A DNA stretch of 64,000 bases from Bradyrhizobium campsiandrae (lineage in GTDB: Bacteria; Pseudomonadota; Alphaproteobacteria; Rhizobiales; Xanthobacteraceae). The position numbers and the translations under genes are program-made. Of this stretch, positions 49,778 to 58,055 are shown piece by piece. Position 1 is the stretch's first letter. Every line of letters begins with the position of its first letter. The notes beneath the pieces are model-generated. The model had not been told where the DNA came from and did no database searches. It saw nothing but the letters and a program-made list of their open reading frames with translations. Location of the stretch: contig NZ_JAANIH010000038.1 in assembly GCF_014529705.1 (NCBI RefSeq), positions 1-64,000 on the forward strand, in the 5' to 3' direction.

Positions 49778-50823
49778 CCTCGACCTCTCTCGCCGCGACC
49801 CTGTTCGGACCCGAAGACCTGCGCATGATCGAGCATCCGCTTCCCAAGCTCACTGAGGGCATGGTGCGCATCCGCTTCGGGGCCGGCGGCATCTGCGGCT
49901 CCGACATGCATTACTTCCGCCATGCCCGGACCGGCGACTTCGTGGTGACATCGCCGCTGGTGCTCGGCCACGAGATCTCGGGCGAGGTCGTGGAGATCGC
50001 GGGCTCGGCAGCGAATCTCAAGGTGGGCGACCGCGTCGCGGTCAACCCGTCGCGCTGGTGCGGCCGTTGCGTGGCCTGCCGTGAGGGCCGGCAGAACCTC
50101 TGCGAAAATATCTATTTCATGGGTTCGGCGTCGAAGACGCCGCACATGCAGGGCGGCTTTGCCAGATATTTCGACGCGATCCCGGCGCAGTGCGTCAAGA
50201 TTCCGGACCATGTGTCCTATCAAGCCGCGGCGCTGGCCGAGCCGCTGGCCGTCTGCCTGCACGCCGTTGCGCGCGCCGGCAACATCCAGGGCAAGCGGGG
50301 CATCATCTTCGGAGCCGGCCCGATCGGACTGCTGACCATGCTGGCCGCGCATCGCGCCGGTATGTCGGACATCACGGTGGCCGACATCGCGCCGGCGCCG
50401 CTGGCCTTCGCGACCAGGCTCGGCGCGTCCCGTGTCGAGAACGTCTCAGGCGGCGAAGAGGGCCTGAAGGCGCAAGCCGCGTTGCGTCCCTATGACGTCG
50501 CCTTCGAAGTCTCGGGCACGGCCGCAGGCCTTGCCAGCGCCATCGGCATCGTCCGACACGGCGGCGTGGTGGTGCAGATCGGCAATCTGCCGGGCGGTCA
50601 GATTCCGACGCCGTCGAATGCGGTGATGGCCAAGGAAATCGACCTGCGCGGCTCGTTCCGCTTTGGGCTCGAATTCATGACCGCGGTGGAACTGATCAGC
50701 GTGGGCAGCGTCGATGTGCTGTCGCTGGTCACCGCCGAGCGGCCGCTCGCGACCGCGCCGGACGCGCTGCGGCTGGCGCTGGACCGCTCGCAGAGCGTCA
50801 AGGTCGTGCTGACGGCGAACTGA
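49774..50823 (+). CDS. Zinc-dependent alcohol dehydrogenase, L-idonate/L-gulonate 5-dehydrogenase-like
   Basis: A 349-aa medium-chain dehydrogenase. Catalytic zinc ligands are Cys41 (GICGSDMHYF) and His66-Glu67 (GHE); four cysteines (96, 99, 102, 110) hold the structural zinc. The nucleotide-binding GAGPIGLLTM follows. The sequence is of the L-idonate 5-dehydrogenase (IdnD) type. In some bacteria related enzymes oxidise L-gulonate to D-fructuronate. Next to fructuronate reductase and mannonate dehydratase this is the most economical assignment. An extended upstream frame is the shadow of dctM. Confidence 0.88.
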   Translation: MTSTSLAATLFGPEDLRMIEHPLPKLTEGMVRIRFGAGGICGSDMHYFRHARTGDFVVTSPLVLGHEISGEVVEIAGSAANLKVGDRVAVNPSRWCGRCVACREGRQNLCENIYFMGSASKTPHMQGGFARYFDAIPAQCVKIPDHVSYQAAALAEPLAVCLHAVARAGNIQGKRGIIFGAGPIGLLTMLAAHRAGMSDITVADIAPAPLAFATRLGASRVENVSGGEEGLKAQAALRPYDVAFEVSGTAAGLASAIGIVRHGGVVVQIGNLPGGQIPTPSNAVMAKEIDLRGSFRFGLEFMTAVELISVGSVDVLSLVTAERPLATAPDALRLALDRSQSVKVVLTAN

Positions 50824-50835
50824 TTGGAGACAAGC

Positions 50836-52026
50836 ATGATGCTCGAGGGATGGCGCTGGTATGGGCCGGACGATCCGGTTTCGCTCGACGACGTCAGGCA
50901 GGCCGGGGCGAGCGATATCGTCTCGGCGCTGCATCAGGTGCCGATCGGGGAGGCCTGGACCCGCAAGGCTGTCGAGGAGCGCAAGAACTTCATCGAGAAC
51001 GGCCAGCCCGGGCGCTCAAAGCTGACCTGGTCGGTGGTAGAATCGATTCCTATTCCTGATGACGTCAAGCGGCTCGGAGCCAAGGCGACCAAGTCCATCG
51101 ACGCCTGGATCGCGAGCCTGGAGGCGGTGGCCGCCTCCGGCATCACGATCGTCTGCTACAATTTCATGCCCGTGGTCGACTGGTGCCGCACCGATCTTGA
51201 ATGGGAGCTTCCGAACGGCGCCCGCGCCATGCGTTTCGATCAGGATCGTTTTGCCGCGTTCGAGCTGCATATTCTCAAGCGGCCCGCTGCCGTTCAGGAC
51301 TACTCGCTGGAAGCGCAGGCGCGTGCGAAAGCGCTGTTCAAGAGGATGAGCCAGGCCGATATCGACTATCTCGTCATGGTCATCGCCAGCGCGCTGCCCG
51401 GCTCGACCACCGAGCCGATGACGATCCCGCAATTCCGCGAGCGGCTCGCGACCTATCGCGATATCACCCCAGAGATCCTGCGGCAGCATCTGGTCGAGTT
51501 TCTCGCGCGCGTGACGCCGGTCGCCGAGCAGCTCGGCGTGTCGCTGACGCTGCATCCGGATGATCCGCCGCGCCCGCTGTTCGGCCTGCCGCGCATTGCC
51601 TCTTCAGCCGATGATTACCAGGCGCTGTTCGATGCCGTGCCGTCGAAGGCCAACGGCATCTGCCTGTGCACCGGCTCGCTCGGCGTACGGCCTGAAAACA
51701 ATCTGCCCGAGATGGCCGAACGCTTCGCTCCGCGCATCGCCTTCGCGCATCTGCGCGCAACCAGGCGCGAGGCCGACGGTTTGTCTTTCTACGAGTCGGA
51801 TCATCTCGACGGCGACGTCGACATGGTCGCCGTGCTCAAGGCCTTGTTGAAGGAGAACGCGCGGCGGTCACCGGACAAGAGGATCGTGTTCCGTCCCGAT
51901 CACGGCCACCGCATGCTCGACGACCTCGCCGCCACCAAGCGCACCAATCCCGGCTACACCGCGATCGGCCGCCTGCGCGGCCTCGCCGAGCTGCGCGGCG
52001 CGATCAGGGCGATCGAGCATCGGTGA
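50836..52026 (+). CDS. uxuA: Mannonate dehydratase UxuA
   Basis: UxuA dehydrates D-mannonate to 2-keto-3-deoxy-D-gluconate. The 396-aa protein begins at ATG 50836 (GGAG at 50826-50829) and has the family segments WRWYGPDDPVSLDDVRQAGA, CYNFMPVVDWCRTDL, LHPDDPPRPLFGLPRI, and RPDHGHRMLDDLAA at the metal site. Two His and one Asp of these lie at the conserved metal-binding positions by eye. It is the last gene of the operon. Confidence 0.94.
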   Translation: MMLEGWRWYGPDDPVSLDDVRQAGASDIVSALHQVPIGEAWTRKAVEERKNFIENGQPGRSKLTWSVVESIPIPDDVKRLGAKATKSIDAWIASLEAVAASGITIVCYNFMPVVDWCRTDLEWELPNGARAMRFDQDRFAAFELHILKRPAAVQDYSLEAQARAKALFKRMSQADIDYLVMVIASALPGSTTEPMTIPQFRERLATYRDITPEILRQHLVEFLARVTPVAEQLGVSLTLHPDDPPRPLFGLPRIASSADDYQALFDAVPSKANGICLCTGSLGVRPENNLPEMAERFAPRIAFAHLRATRREADGLSFYESDHLDGDVDMVAVLKALLKENARRSPDKRIVFRPDHGHRMLDDLAATKRTNPGYTAIGRLRGLAELRGAIRAIEHR

Positions 52027-52089
52027 GGGGCTAGCTCTTTCCACTCGCAATGACGGTGTGTGGAGGAATTACTGTGCCACCTCATCATC

Positions 52090-52115
52090 GTCGTCCTGGC
52101 GAAAGCCAGGACGAC
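52090..52115. repeat. Perfect hairpin repeat after uxuA
   Basis: GTCGTCCTGGC (52090-52100), loop GAAA, GCCAGGACGAC (52105-52115): an 11-base perfect stem with a GNRA tetraloop. I recall this as a dispersed bradyrhizobial hairpin family (CGTCCTGGCGAAAGCCAGGACG). It lies 63 bases after the uxuA stop and could double as its 3' end structure. Confidence 0.75.
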
Positions 52116-52291
52116 AGCTGAGTTTGCGGTGCGCTTTCGCCCTCATCCTCCGCGTGTGGCCCCAGACCGCGGTGTGATCCGGGTCGACCGAGGGCCAGCC
52201 GCAGCTGTAATCTGCTTCACAGGCGGATGCGCCGATCTGCGCTAGATCAAGTCAGGCCCCGCGTTTCGCGCGGCCGGCTTCGGAGCTGGCG

Positions 52292-52450
52292 ATGATTGCT
52301 GCACTGGCAAGAGCAATATCCCGTGCGACGGGAACCAATGTCGATGTCGAAACTCTGAAGATCCTGATGATCTTCTCGGGCGCAGGCCTCCTGATCTCGC
52401 TCGTCGCCGCGATGATCTATGGACAGGCTTTCAACGCCGCGCTGTTCTGA
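52292..52450 (+). CDS. 52-residue single-helix membrane protein
   Basis: A short gene. ATG 52292 is preceded by GGAG (52282-52285) at the right distance. The 52-aa product has a short basic N-terminus (MIAALARAISRATGTNV), a charged step (DVETLK) and one strong membrane helix (ILMIFSGAGLLISLVAAMIY). It ends with FNAALF, and the stop is at 52448-52450. Nothing else overlaps it except opposite-strand shadow. Small membrane proteins of this type occur in Bradyrhizobium annotation as hypothetical; I recognise no family. Confidence 0.65.
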   Translation: MIAALARAISRATGTNVDVETLKILMIFSGAGLLISLVAAMIYGQAFNAALF

Positions 52451-52466
52451 GCGCGCCTGCAATCCG

Positions 52467-53768
52467 TCAGGCCACGGGATCCTTGGAGCGGCTTCGGCTA
52501 TCAGGCGCCAGCGGCGGGGCGCGCTTCAGCGGAGCAGTCTCGCGTGATGCGGCGTCTCGGCTCGCGGTGGGCGCGGCCGGCGCGGCGCCGGTATCGCGCC
52601 AGGCGAGGATCCAGATCAGAAAGCCCAAAAGCGCCAGCGCTGCGCCGACCGGACCGGTCGAGGTCCAGCCCAGCCCCTCGCGAATGGCGAGGCCGCCGAG
52701 GAACGGGCCGAGCGCGTTGGCGGTGTTGAACGCCGAATGATTGAGCGCGGCGGCGAGCGCCTGTGCATCTCCGGCGACATCCATCAGCCGCGTTTGCAAG
52801 ATAGCCCCGAGCGCGACACTGGCGCCGATCGCAAAGATGTCGATCGCGAGCAGCCAGGGATTGCCGGCCGCGAGCGGAAACGCCAGCAGCGCCACCGCTG
52901 CGAACAGCAGGATGCCGCCCGCCGTCGGCATCAAGGCGCGATCGGCGAAGCGCGGCACGACCAGATTGCCAAGCGTGGCGCCGATGCCGAAGATCGCCAG
53001 GAAGAACGGAATGACCCCGGTGCCAACCTTGGTGACCTCGATCAAGGTCGTCGCCAGATAGGTGTAGACGGCGAACATGCCGCCGAAGCCGATGGCCCCG
53101 ATCGCGAGCGTATTCCAGACGCGGCGGCTTCTGAGTGCGCCGAGCTCGCGCAGCGGATCCGACCGGCCGGCCTGGTCGCGCGGCGCGAACAGCGCGCACA
53201 GCACCACGGTGAGCAAGGCCAGCACCGATACGAGGCCAAAGCTCGCGCGCCAGCCGAGCGCCTGGCCGATCAGATTGGCGAGGGGCACGCCGATGATGGT
53301 GGCGACGGTCAGCCCCAGCATCACCTGGCCGACCGTCTGCGAGCGGCGATGTTGCGGCACGAGCGAGGCCGCAACCAGCGCGGCGATGCCGAAATAGGCG
53401 CCGTGCGGCAGGCCGGAGAGAAACCGGGCGGCGATCATCGCGCCAAAGCTCGGTGCCAGCGCGGTGAGGGCGTTGCCGAGTGCGAACACCGCCATCAGCG
53501 CCAGCAATTGCGTGCGCCGGGCAAATTTCGCGCCGAGCACGGCGATCAGCGGCGCGCCCAGCACGACCCCGAGCGCGTAGGCGCTGATCGCGTGTCCGGC
53601 GGTCGGCTCGTCGATGTGAAGGTCAGCCGCAAAGAACGGCAGCAGGCTCATCGACGCGAATTCGGTGGTTCCGATCGCAAAGCCGCCCATCGCGAGCGAG
53701 AACAGGACGATGGCGAGGTGAGGGGGCGCTGAGCTGCGAGGCGAGGTCGCTTGAGGCGAAGTCGTCAT
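52467..53768 (-). CDS. MFS transporter, DHA1-type exporter
   Basis: A 433-aa, 12-helix major facilitator. ATG 53768 (MTTSPQATSPRSS) is chosen because an upstream start at 53819 adds no conserved residues. Motif A-like LGAKFARRTQLLALMAVFAL and GGFAIGTTEFASMSLLPFFA at helix 1 resemble the AraJ/NepI/purine-arabinose exporter group. The C-terminal tail is charged and rich in Ala, Arg and Pro. The substrate is unknown. Confidence 0.88.
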   Translation of the reverse strand: MTTSPQATSPRSSAPPHLAIVLFSLAMGGFAIGTTEFASMSLLPFFAADLHIDEPTAGHAISAYALGVVLGAPLIAVLGAKFARRTQLLALMAVFALGNALTALAPSFGAMIAARFLSGLPHGAYFGIAALVAASLVPQHRRSQTVGQVMLGLTVATIIGVPLANLIGQALGWRASFGLVSVLALLTVVLCALFAPRDQAGRSDPLRELGALRSRRVWNTLAIGAIGFGGMFAVYTYLATTLIEVTKVGTGVIPFFLAIFGIGATLGNLVVPRFADRALMPTAGGILLFAAVALLAFPLAAGNPWLLAIDIFAIGASVALGAILQTRLMDVAGDAQALAAALNHSAFNTANALGPFLGGLAIREGLGWTSTGPVGAALALLGFLIWILAWRDTGAAPAAPTASRDAASRETAPLKRAPPLAPDSRSRSKDPVA

Positions 53769-53943
53769 GTGTCCTGCATCGGTGATGGCAACGGGAACCA
53801 GCCCGGCGAACGTCGCCACCCCCGCAATATTTATCCGGTGTAGTTAAGCGCGCATGGGTCCGCGTCAACACCGGATGCCCCACGTCGGGCCGCGCGCATA
53901 TCAGCGTCCCGCTCTGCTCAGGGCATCAAGCGAAAATGATCGA

Positions 53944-54780
53944 TCAGAACTGCACTTCGCCCGGAATGTCGTCGGCGCTGAGGCCGACGGTTTGATAGGC
54001 CTTCAGCAGCCATTCGCGGGTCTGGCCCAGCGAGCGGTTGTAATCTGCCCAGGCGCTGAGGAAATCCTTGTAGCGCCGATCGGCTTCGGCGCGGATGCCG
54101 AGATTGGTCGGCAGCGTCAGCAGCGGCCGCGGAATCGCGAGATCGCCCAGCGTCGGATTCTTCTTCAGCGTGAAGATCGACAGCACCGCGAGCGAGACAT
54201 TGCAGTCGGCGCGGCCGGTCGACACCGCGAGGATCGCCTCGTCGCGAGTCTTGAAGCCGAGGATGTCGGCCTTCGGGCAGTAACGGCGCGCGATCGTCTC
54301 GTGCGTCGAGCCGATGTCGACGGCGATCTTGACCTCGGGCTTGTTGAGCTCGGCCCAGGTCTGCGGCTTGGCAAAACCCTTCTTGGTGATGACGGTGAAG
54401 GAGTGCACCAGGATCGGCGTCGAGAAGTCGATGACGAGCGAGCGCTCGGGCGTCGGGTTCACGGCGAAGGCGAGGTCGATCTTGTCGGCCTGCAGATCGA
54501 GGATCTGGTTGCCCCAGGTCGATTCCAGCGTCTCGACCTTGGCGCCCAGCTTGCTCGCGATGTCGTTCGCCATGTCGATGCAGGCGCCCGACCATTGATT
54601 GGTCGAAAGGTCCTTGTGGAAATAGGGATCCTGGCCGGCGATGACGGCGATGCGCAGCACGCCGCTCTTCTTGATGCGATCGAGCGTGGAGGTCGGCGCG
54701 GTATCGGCCTTGATTGATGTGGTCGCGGCCATTGCGGCGCCCGCCAGCGCGACGGTGGTGAGTGCGTCCCTGCGGTTCAT
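53944..54780 (-). CDS. Polar amino acid ABC transporter substrate-binding protein
   Basis: A 278-aa periplasmic binding protein of solute-binding family 3: LRIAVIAGQDPYF, ADKIDLAFAVNPTPERSLVI, DFSTPILVHSFTVI, GSTHETIARRYCPKADIL. The leader (MNRRDALTTVALAGAAMAAT) has twin arginines. No permease or ATPase gene is next to it, so it must share a transporter or act as a sensor. It is divergent from the operon at 54993, and the palindrome at 54853 lies between them. Confidence 0.88.
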   Translation of the reverse strand: MNRRDALTTVALAGAAMAATTSIKADTAPTSTLDRIKKSGVLRIAVIAGQDPYFHKDLSTNQWSGACIDMANDIASKLGAKVETLESTWGNQILDLQADKIDLAFAVNPTPERSLVIDFSTPILVHSFTVITKKGFAKPQTWAELNKPEVKIAVDIGSTHETIARRYCPKADILGFKTRDEAILAVSTGRADCNVSLAVLSIFTLKKNPTLGDLAIPRPLLTLPTNLGIRAEADRRYKDFLSAWADYNRSLGQTREWLLKAYQTVGLSADDIPGEVQF

Positions 54781-54852
54781 CGGCAGTTCTCCCTGGGGAA
54801 TGGGGATCTATCGGCTCCGGCTGGTGGACTATTTCTGTATTCAGAACATAAT

Positions 54853-54867
54853 GCAATATGGTATTGC
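54853..54867. promoter_or_regulatory. Candidate FCD-GntR operator
   Basis: GCAATATGGTATTGC is a perfect inverted repeat (6-base arms, TGG centre) in the divergent promoter region between the binding-protein gene and the D-2-hydroxyacid dehydrogenase gene. The related palindrome GCAATTGC (60116-60123) lies upstream of the FCD-type GntR gene at 60175. The shared half-site fits control by that regulator. Confidence 0.5.
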
Positions 54868-54992
54868 GGCTTTGCCGGCGATTTGTGCGACGAGGCAGGT
54901 GAGAGCCTCCTCGATTGGCAAGGCGAGAGAAAACTCGCGTGGCTGGCCATGGGACCGGGCCGGCAAGCTTGGGATTGAGAAGGAGAGAGTTT

Positions 54993-55910
54993 GTGCGTGC
55001 TGTTTTCGTCGATGCCAACGACACCCTGGCCGCGGTCACCGAGAAGCTGCTGGGCGCGGCGAAACTGCCTGTCAGCATCGTCCGCAACCCCTCGATTAAG
55101 CCCGAAGATCTCCCCGGCCTGCTCGGCGATGCCGAGATCATGATCGTCGACCACACCGCGGTGCCGGCAGCGATTGCCGCCAAATGCGCCAAGCTGAAGC
55201 ATGTCGTCTTCCTCGGCACCGGCGCGCGCAGCTACATGAATCCGGAGGAGCTCGCTGAACGCGGCATCTCGGTCCACACCATCAAGGGCTATGGTGACAC
55301 CGCGGTGGCCGAATGCGCGATCGCGCTGATGTGGGCGTCGGCCAGGAGCTTCGGCGAGATGGACCGCGGCATGCGCGAGGGCAATTGGTTGCGTCGCGAC
55401 GCCGTGCAGCTCACCGGCAAGACGCTCGGCCTGATCGGCTTCGGCGGCATCGCGGCTGAAGCCGCGCGCATGGCGGCGGGCTGCGGCATGAAGGTGATCG
55501 CCTGGAACAGGACGCCAAAGACCCATCCGGGCGTCGACTTCGTGCCGCTGGAGACACTGCTGGCCGAAAGCCACGTCGTCTCGCTGCATCTGTTGCTCAA
55601 CGACGAAACCAAGGGCTTCCTGTCGCGCGAGCGGATCGCGCAGATGCGCAAGGGCAGCATCCTGATCAACACCGCGCGCGGCGCCATCGTCGATGAAGAG
55701 GCGATGCTGGAGGCGCTGCGCTCGGGCCACATTGCCCATGCCGGCCTCGACGTCTTCACCGTCGAGCCGCTCCCGGCTGGTCATGCCCTGACGAAACTGC
55801 CAAACGTGACGCTGTCGGCGCATTCGGCGTTTCGCACGCCGGAGGCGAGCGACAATTTGATCGGCGCCGCGCTCGATCACTGCCGCCGCATCATCGCCAC
55901 CGGCAAGTAA
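54993..55910 (+). CDS. D-2-hydroxyacid dehydrogenase family protein
   Basis: A 305-aa NAD-dependent dehydrogenase. GTG 54993 follows AGGAGAG (54981-54987). It has the Rossmann fold (GKTLGLIGFGGIAAEAARMA) and the catalytic segments INTARGAIVDEEAM (Arg), DVFTVEPL (Glu) and LSAHSAFRTP (His). The N-terminal RAVFVDANDTLAAVTE is typical of the phosphoglycerate-dehydrogenase superfamily. It probably interconverts a 2-oxoacid and a D-2-hydroxyacid made by neighbouring enzymes. Confidence 0.9.
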   Translation: MRAVFVDANDTLAAVTEKLLGAAKLPVSIVRNPSIKPEDLPGLLGDAEIMIVDHTAVPAAIAAKCAKLKHVVFLGTGARSYMNPEELAERGISVHTIKGYGDTAVAECAIALMWASARSFGEMDRGMREGNWLRRDAVQLTGKTLGLIGFGGIAAEAARMAAGCGMKVIAWNRTPKTHPGVDFVPLETLLAESHVVSLHLLLNDETKGFLSRERIAQMRKGSILINTARGAIVDEEAMLEALRSGHIAHAGLDVFTVEPLPAGHALTKLPNVTLSAHSAFRTPEASDNLIGAALDHCRRIIATGK

Positions 55911-55924
55911 GGAATAGGACGTCC

Positions 55925-56278
55925 ATGACCGACATCACCCGCATCGAGCAGAACGCCCGCCGCAGCCGCGCTTCCGTGTTCGGCGATCTGGTTTTCCTCG
56001 CAGGCCATGTGGCCGACACCAAGACCGCCGACATCACCCAGCAGACCAAGGAGGTGCTGGCCAAGATCGACGACATGCTGGCGCGCGCCGGCACCGACAA
56101 GTCGCGCCTGCTCAGCGTGCAGATCTGGCTCAAGACCATGGATGATTTCGACGCCATGAACGCGGTCTATGATGCCTGGGTGGTGCCGGGCCATGTGCCG
56201 ACGCGCGCCTGCGGCAAGGTCGAGCTGGCCGATCCCGGCTACCGCATCGAGGTGATCGCGATCGCGGCGCGCAGCTGA
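55925..56278 (+). CDS. RidA family reactive-intermediate deaminase
   Basis: A 117-aa trimeric RidA (YjgF/YER057c) protein. It hydrolyses enamines and imines formed from amino acids by oxidases or PLP enzymes. The conserved Arg lies in HVPTRACGKVELA; GDLVFLAGHVAD and DDMLARAGTDKSRLLSVQIW are also family traits. RidA proteins commonly neighbour DadA-type oxidases, as here. Confidence 0.92.
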   Translation: MTDITRIEQNARRSRASVFGDLVFLAGHVADTKTADITQQTKEVLAKIDDMLARAGTDKSRLLSVQIWLKTMDDFDAMNAVYDAWVVPGHVPTRACGKVELADPGYRIEVIAIAARS

Positions 56279-56390
56279 CATGCGGGCCGATGCCCTCTGC
56301 ACTGTCAGCATCGGCCTTGCACCTTGTTTCCGCCTGTCCTACGCCACCCCGGACCAAAAACGCATTCGCTAGCGCCTGCAGGGAGCCGTC

Positions 56391-58052
56391 ATGACCATCA
56401 GAAACACCCGCACCGGGGGCCAGATCCTGATCGATCAGCTGGTCGCGCAAGGCGTCGAGCGCGTCACCTGCGTGCCGGGCGAGAGTTATCTGGCGGCGCT
56501 CGATGCGCTGCATGACAGTCCGATCGACGTCGTGATCTGCCGCGCCGAGGGCGGCGCTGCGATGATGGCCGAAGCCTATGGCAAGCTCACCGGCCGCCCC
56601 GGTGTCTGCTTCGTCACCCGCGGCCCCGGCGCCACCAATGCCAGCCACGGCGTTCACATCGCGATGCAGGATTCGACGCCGATGATCCTGTTCGTCGGCC
56701 AGGTCGACACCGGCATGATCGGACGCGAAGCGTTCCAGGAGCTCGACTACAAGGCGGTGTTCGGCTCGATGGCGAAATGGGCGGTCGAGATCGATCGTCC
56801 CGATCGCATTCCGGAGCTGGTCGCGCGCGCCTTCCGCGTCGCCATGCAGGGCCGTCCCGGTCCCGTCGTGATCGCGCTGCCGGAGAACATGCTGACCGAG
56901 ACGGCCGCCGTGGCCGATGCCATGCGCATCGAGCCGGCGGTGAGCTGGCCGGCGCCTTCCGATATCGAGCGCGTCGGTGCGCTGCTCGCGAGCGCCAAGG
57001 CGCCGCTGGTCATTCTCGGCGGCTCGCGCTGGACCGATGACGCCACCAAGAGCATCGCGCGCTTTGCCGAGCGCTTCGACCTGCCGGTCGCGACCTCGTT
57101 CCGCCGGGCCTCGTTGATCGACGCCGACCATCCGCACTATGCCGGCGATCTCGGCATCGGGCCGAGCCCGAGCCTGAAGGCGCGCATCGACAATGCCGAT
57201 GTCATCCTGCTGATCGGCGGCCGCATGTCGGAGATGCCGTCCTCGTCCTACACCCTGCTCGACATCCCGACGCCGAAGCAGAAGCTGATCCATGTGCATC
57301 CGGGCTCGGAAGAACTCGGCCGCGTCTATCAGCCGGAGCTTGCGATCCAGGCGACGCCGGCCGCATTCGCCGCCGCGGTCGAGACGCTGAAGCCTTCGGG
57401 CGCGGTGGCCTGGAAGGGCGAAGCCGCCAAGGCGCATGCTGACTATCTCGCCTGGACCGAGACAGCACGCGAGCTGCCGGGCCATTTCCAATACGGCCAG
57501 GTCATGACCTGGCTGCGCGACCGCCTGCCGAAGGACGCGATCGTCTGCAACGGCGCCGGCAATTATGCCGGCTGGATCCATCGCCATCACCGCTTCCACA
57601 GCTTTGCCGCCCAGCTCGCGCCGACCTCGGGTTCGATGGGCTATGGCGTGCCGGCCGGCGTGCTGGCGAAGCGGCAATTTCCTGACCGTGTCGTCGTCGC
57701 CTTTGCCGGCGACGGCTGCTTCCTGATGAACGGCCAGGAGTTCGCGACCGCCGTGCAATACGACGCGCCGTTGATCGTCATCGTCGTCGACAATTCGCAA
57801 TACGGCACCATCCGCATGCACCAGGAGCGCGACTATCCCGGCCGCGTCGTCGGCACCCAGCTCAAGAACCCCGACTTTGCGATGTATGCGAAAGCCTTCG
57901 GCGGCCATGGCGAACGGGTCGAGCGCACGGAAGAATTCGCGCCGGCGTTCGAACGTGCGCTGGCTTCACGCAAGCCGTCGATCCTCCACTGCATCATCGA
58001 TCCGCGCGCGATATCGGTCGGCAAGGATTTCACCCCGGCGGTGAAGGCGTAA
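56391..58052 (+). CDS. ThDP-dependent enzyme, acetolactate-synthase-like
   Basis: A 553-aa thiamine-diphosphate enzyme with the N-terminal catalytic Glu53 (CRAEGGAAMMA), GRPGVCFVTRGPGATNASHG and, at the C-terminus, the cofactor motif GDG (440-442) followed by NGQEFATAVQYDAPL. It belongs to the acetohydroxyacid synthase/oxalyl-CoA/benzoylformate decarboxylase superfamily but is not the housekeeping synthase by context (no small subunit). It may decarboxylate or ligate a 2-oxoacid formed by the dehydrogenase that follows. The ribosome-binding site is AGGGAG. Confidence 0.85.
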   Translation: MTIRNTRTGGQILIDQLVAQGVERVTCVPGESYLAALDALHDSPIDVVICRAEGGAAMMAEAYGKLTGRPGVCFVTRGPGATNASHGVHIAMQDSTPMILFVGQVDTGMIGREAFQELDYKAVFGSMAKWAVEIDRPDRIPELVARAFRVAMQGRPGPVVIALPENMLTETAAVADAMRIEPAVSWPAPSDIERVGALLASAKAPLVILGGSRWTDDATKSIARFAERFDLPVATSFRRASLIDADHPHYAGDLGIGPSPSLKARIDNADVILLIGGRMSEMPSSSYTLLDIPTPKQKLIHVHPGSEELGRVYQPELAIQATPAAFAAAVETLKPSGAVAWKGEAAKAHADYLAWTETARELPGHFQYGQVMTWLRDRLPKDAIVCNGAGNYAGWIHRHHRFHSFAAQLAPTSGSMGYGVPAGVLAKRQFPDRVVVAFAGDGCFLMNGQEFATAVQYDAPLIVIVVDNSQYGTIRMHQERDYPGRVVGTQLKNPDFAMYAKAFGGHGERVERTEEFAPAFERALASRKPSILHCIIDPRAISVGKDFTPAVKA

Positions 58053-58055
58053 GCG

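Noticed and set aside
48625..50823. A 732-codon frame that seems to fuse a permease region to the dehydrogenase
   Set aside because: The first half is an out-of-frame reading of dctM. The zinc dehydrogenase starts at ATG 49774, overlapping the dctM stop.
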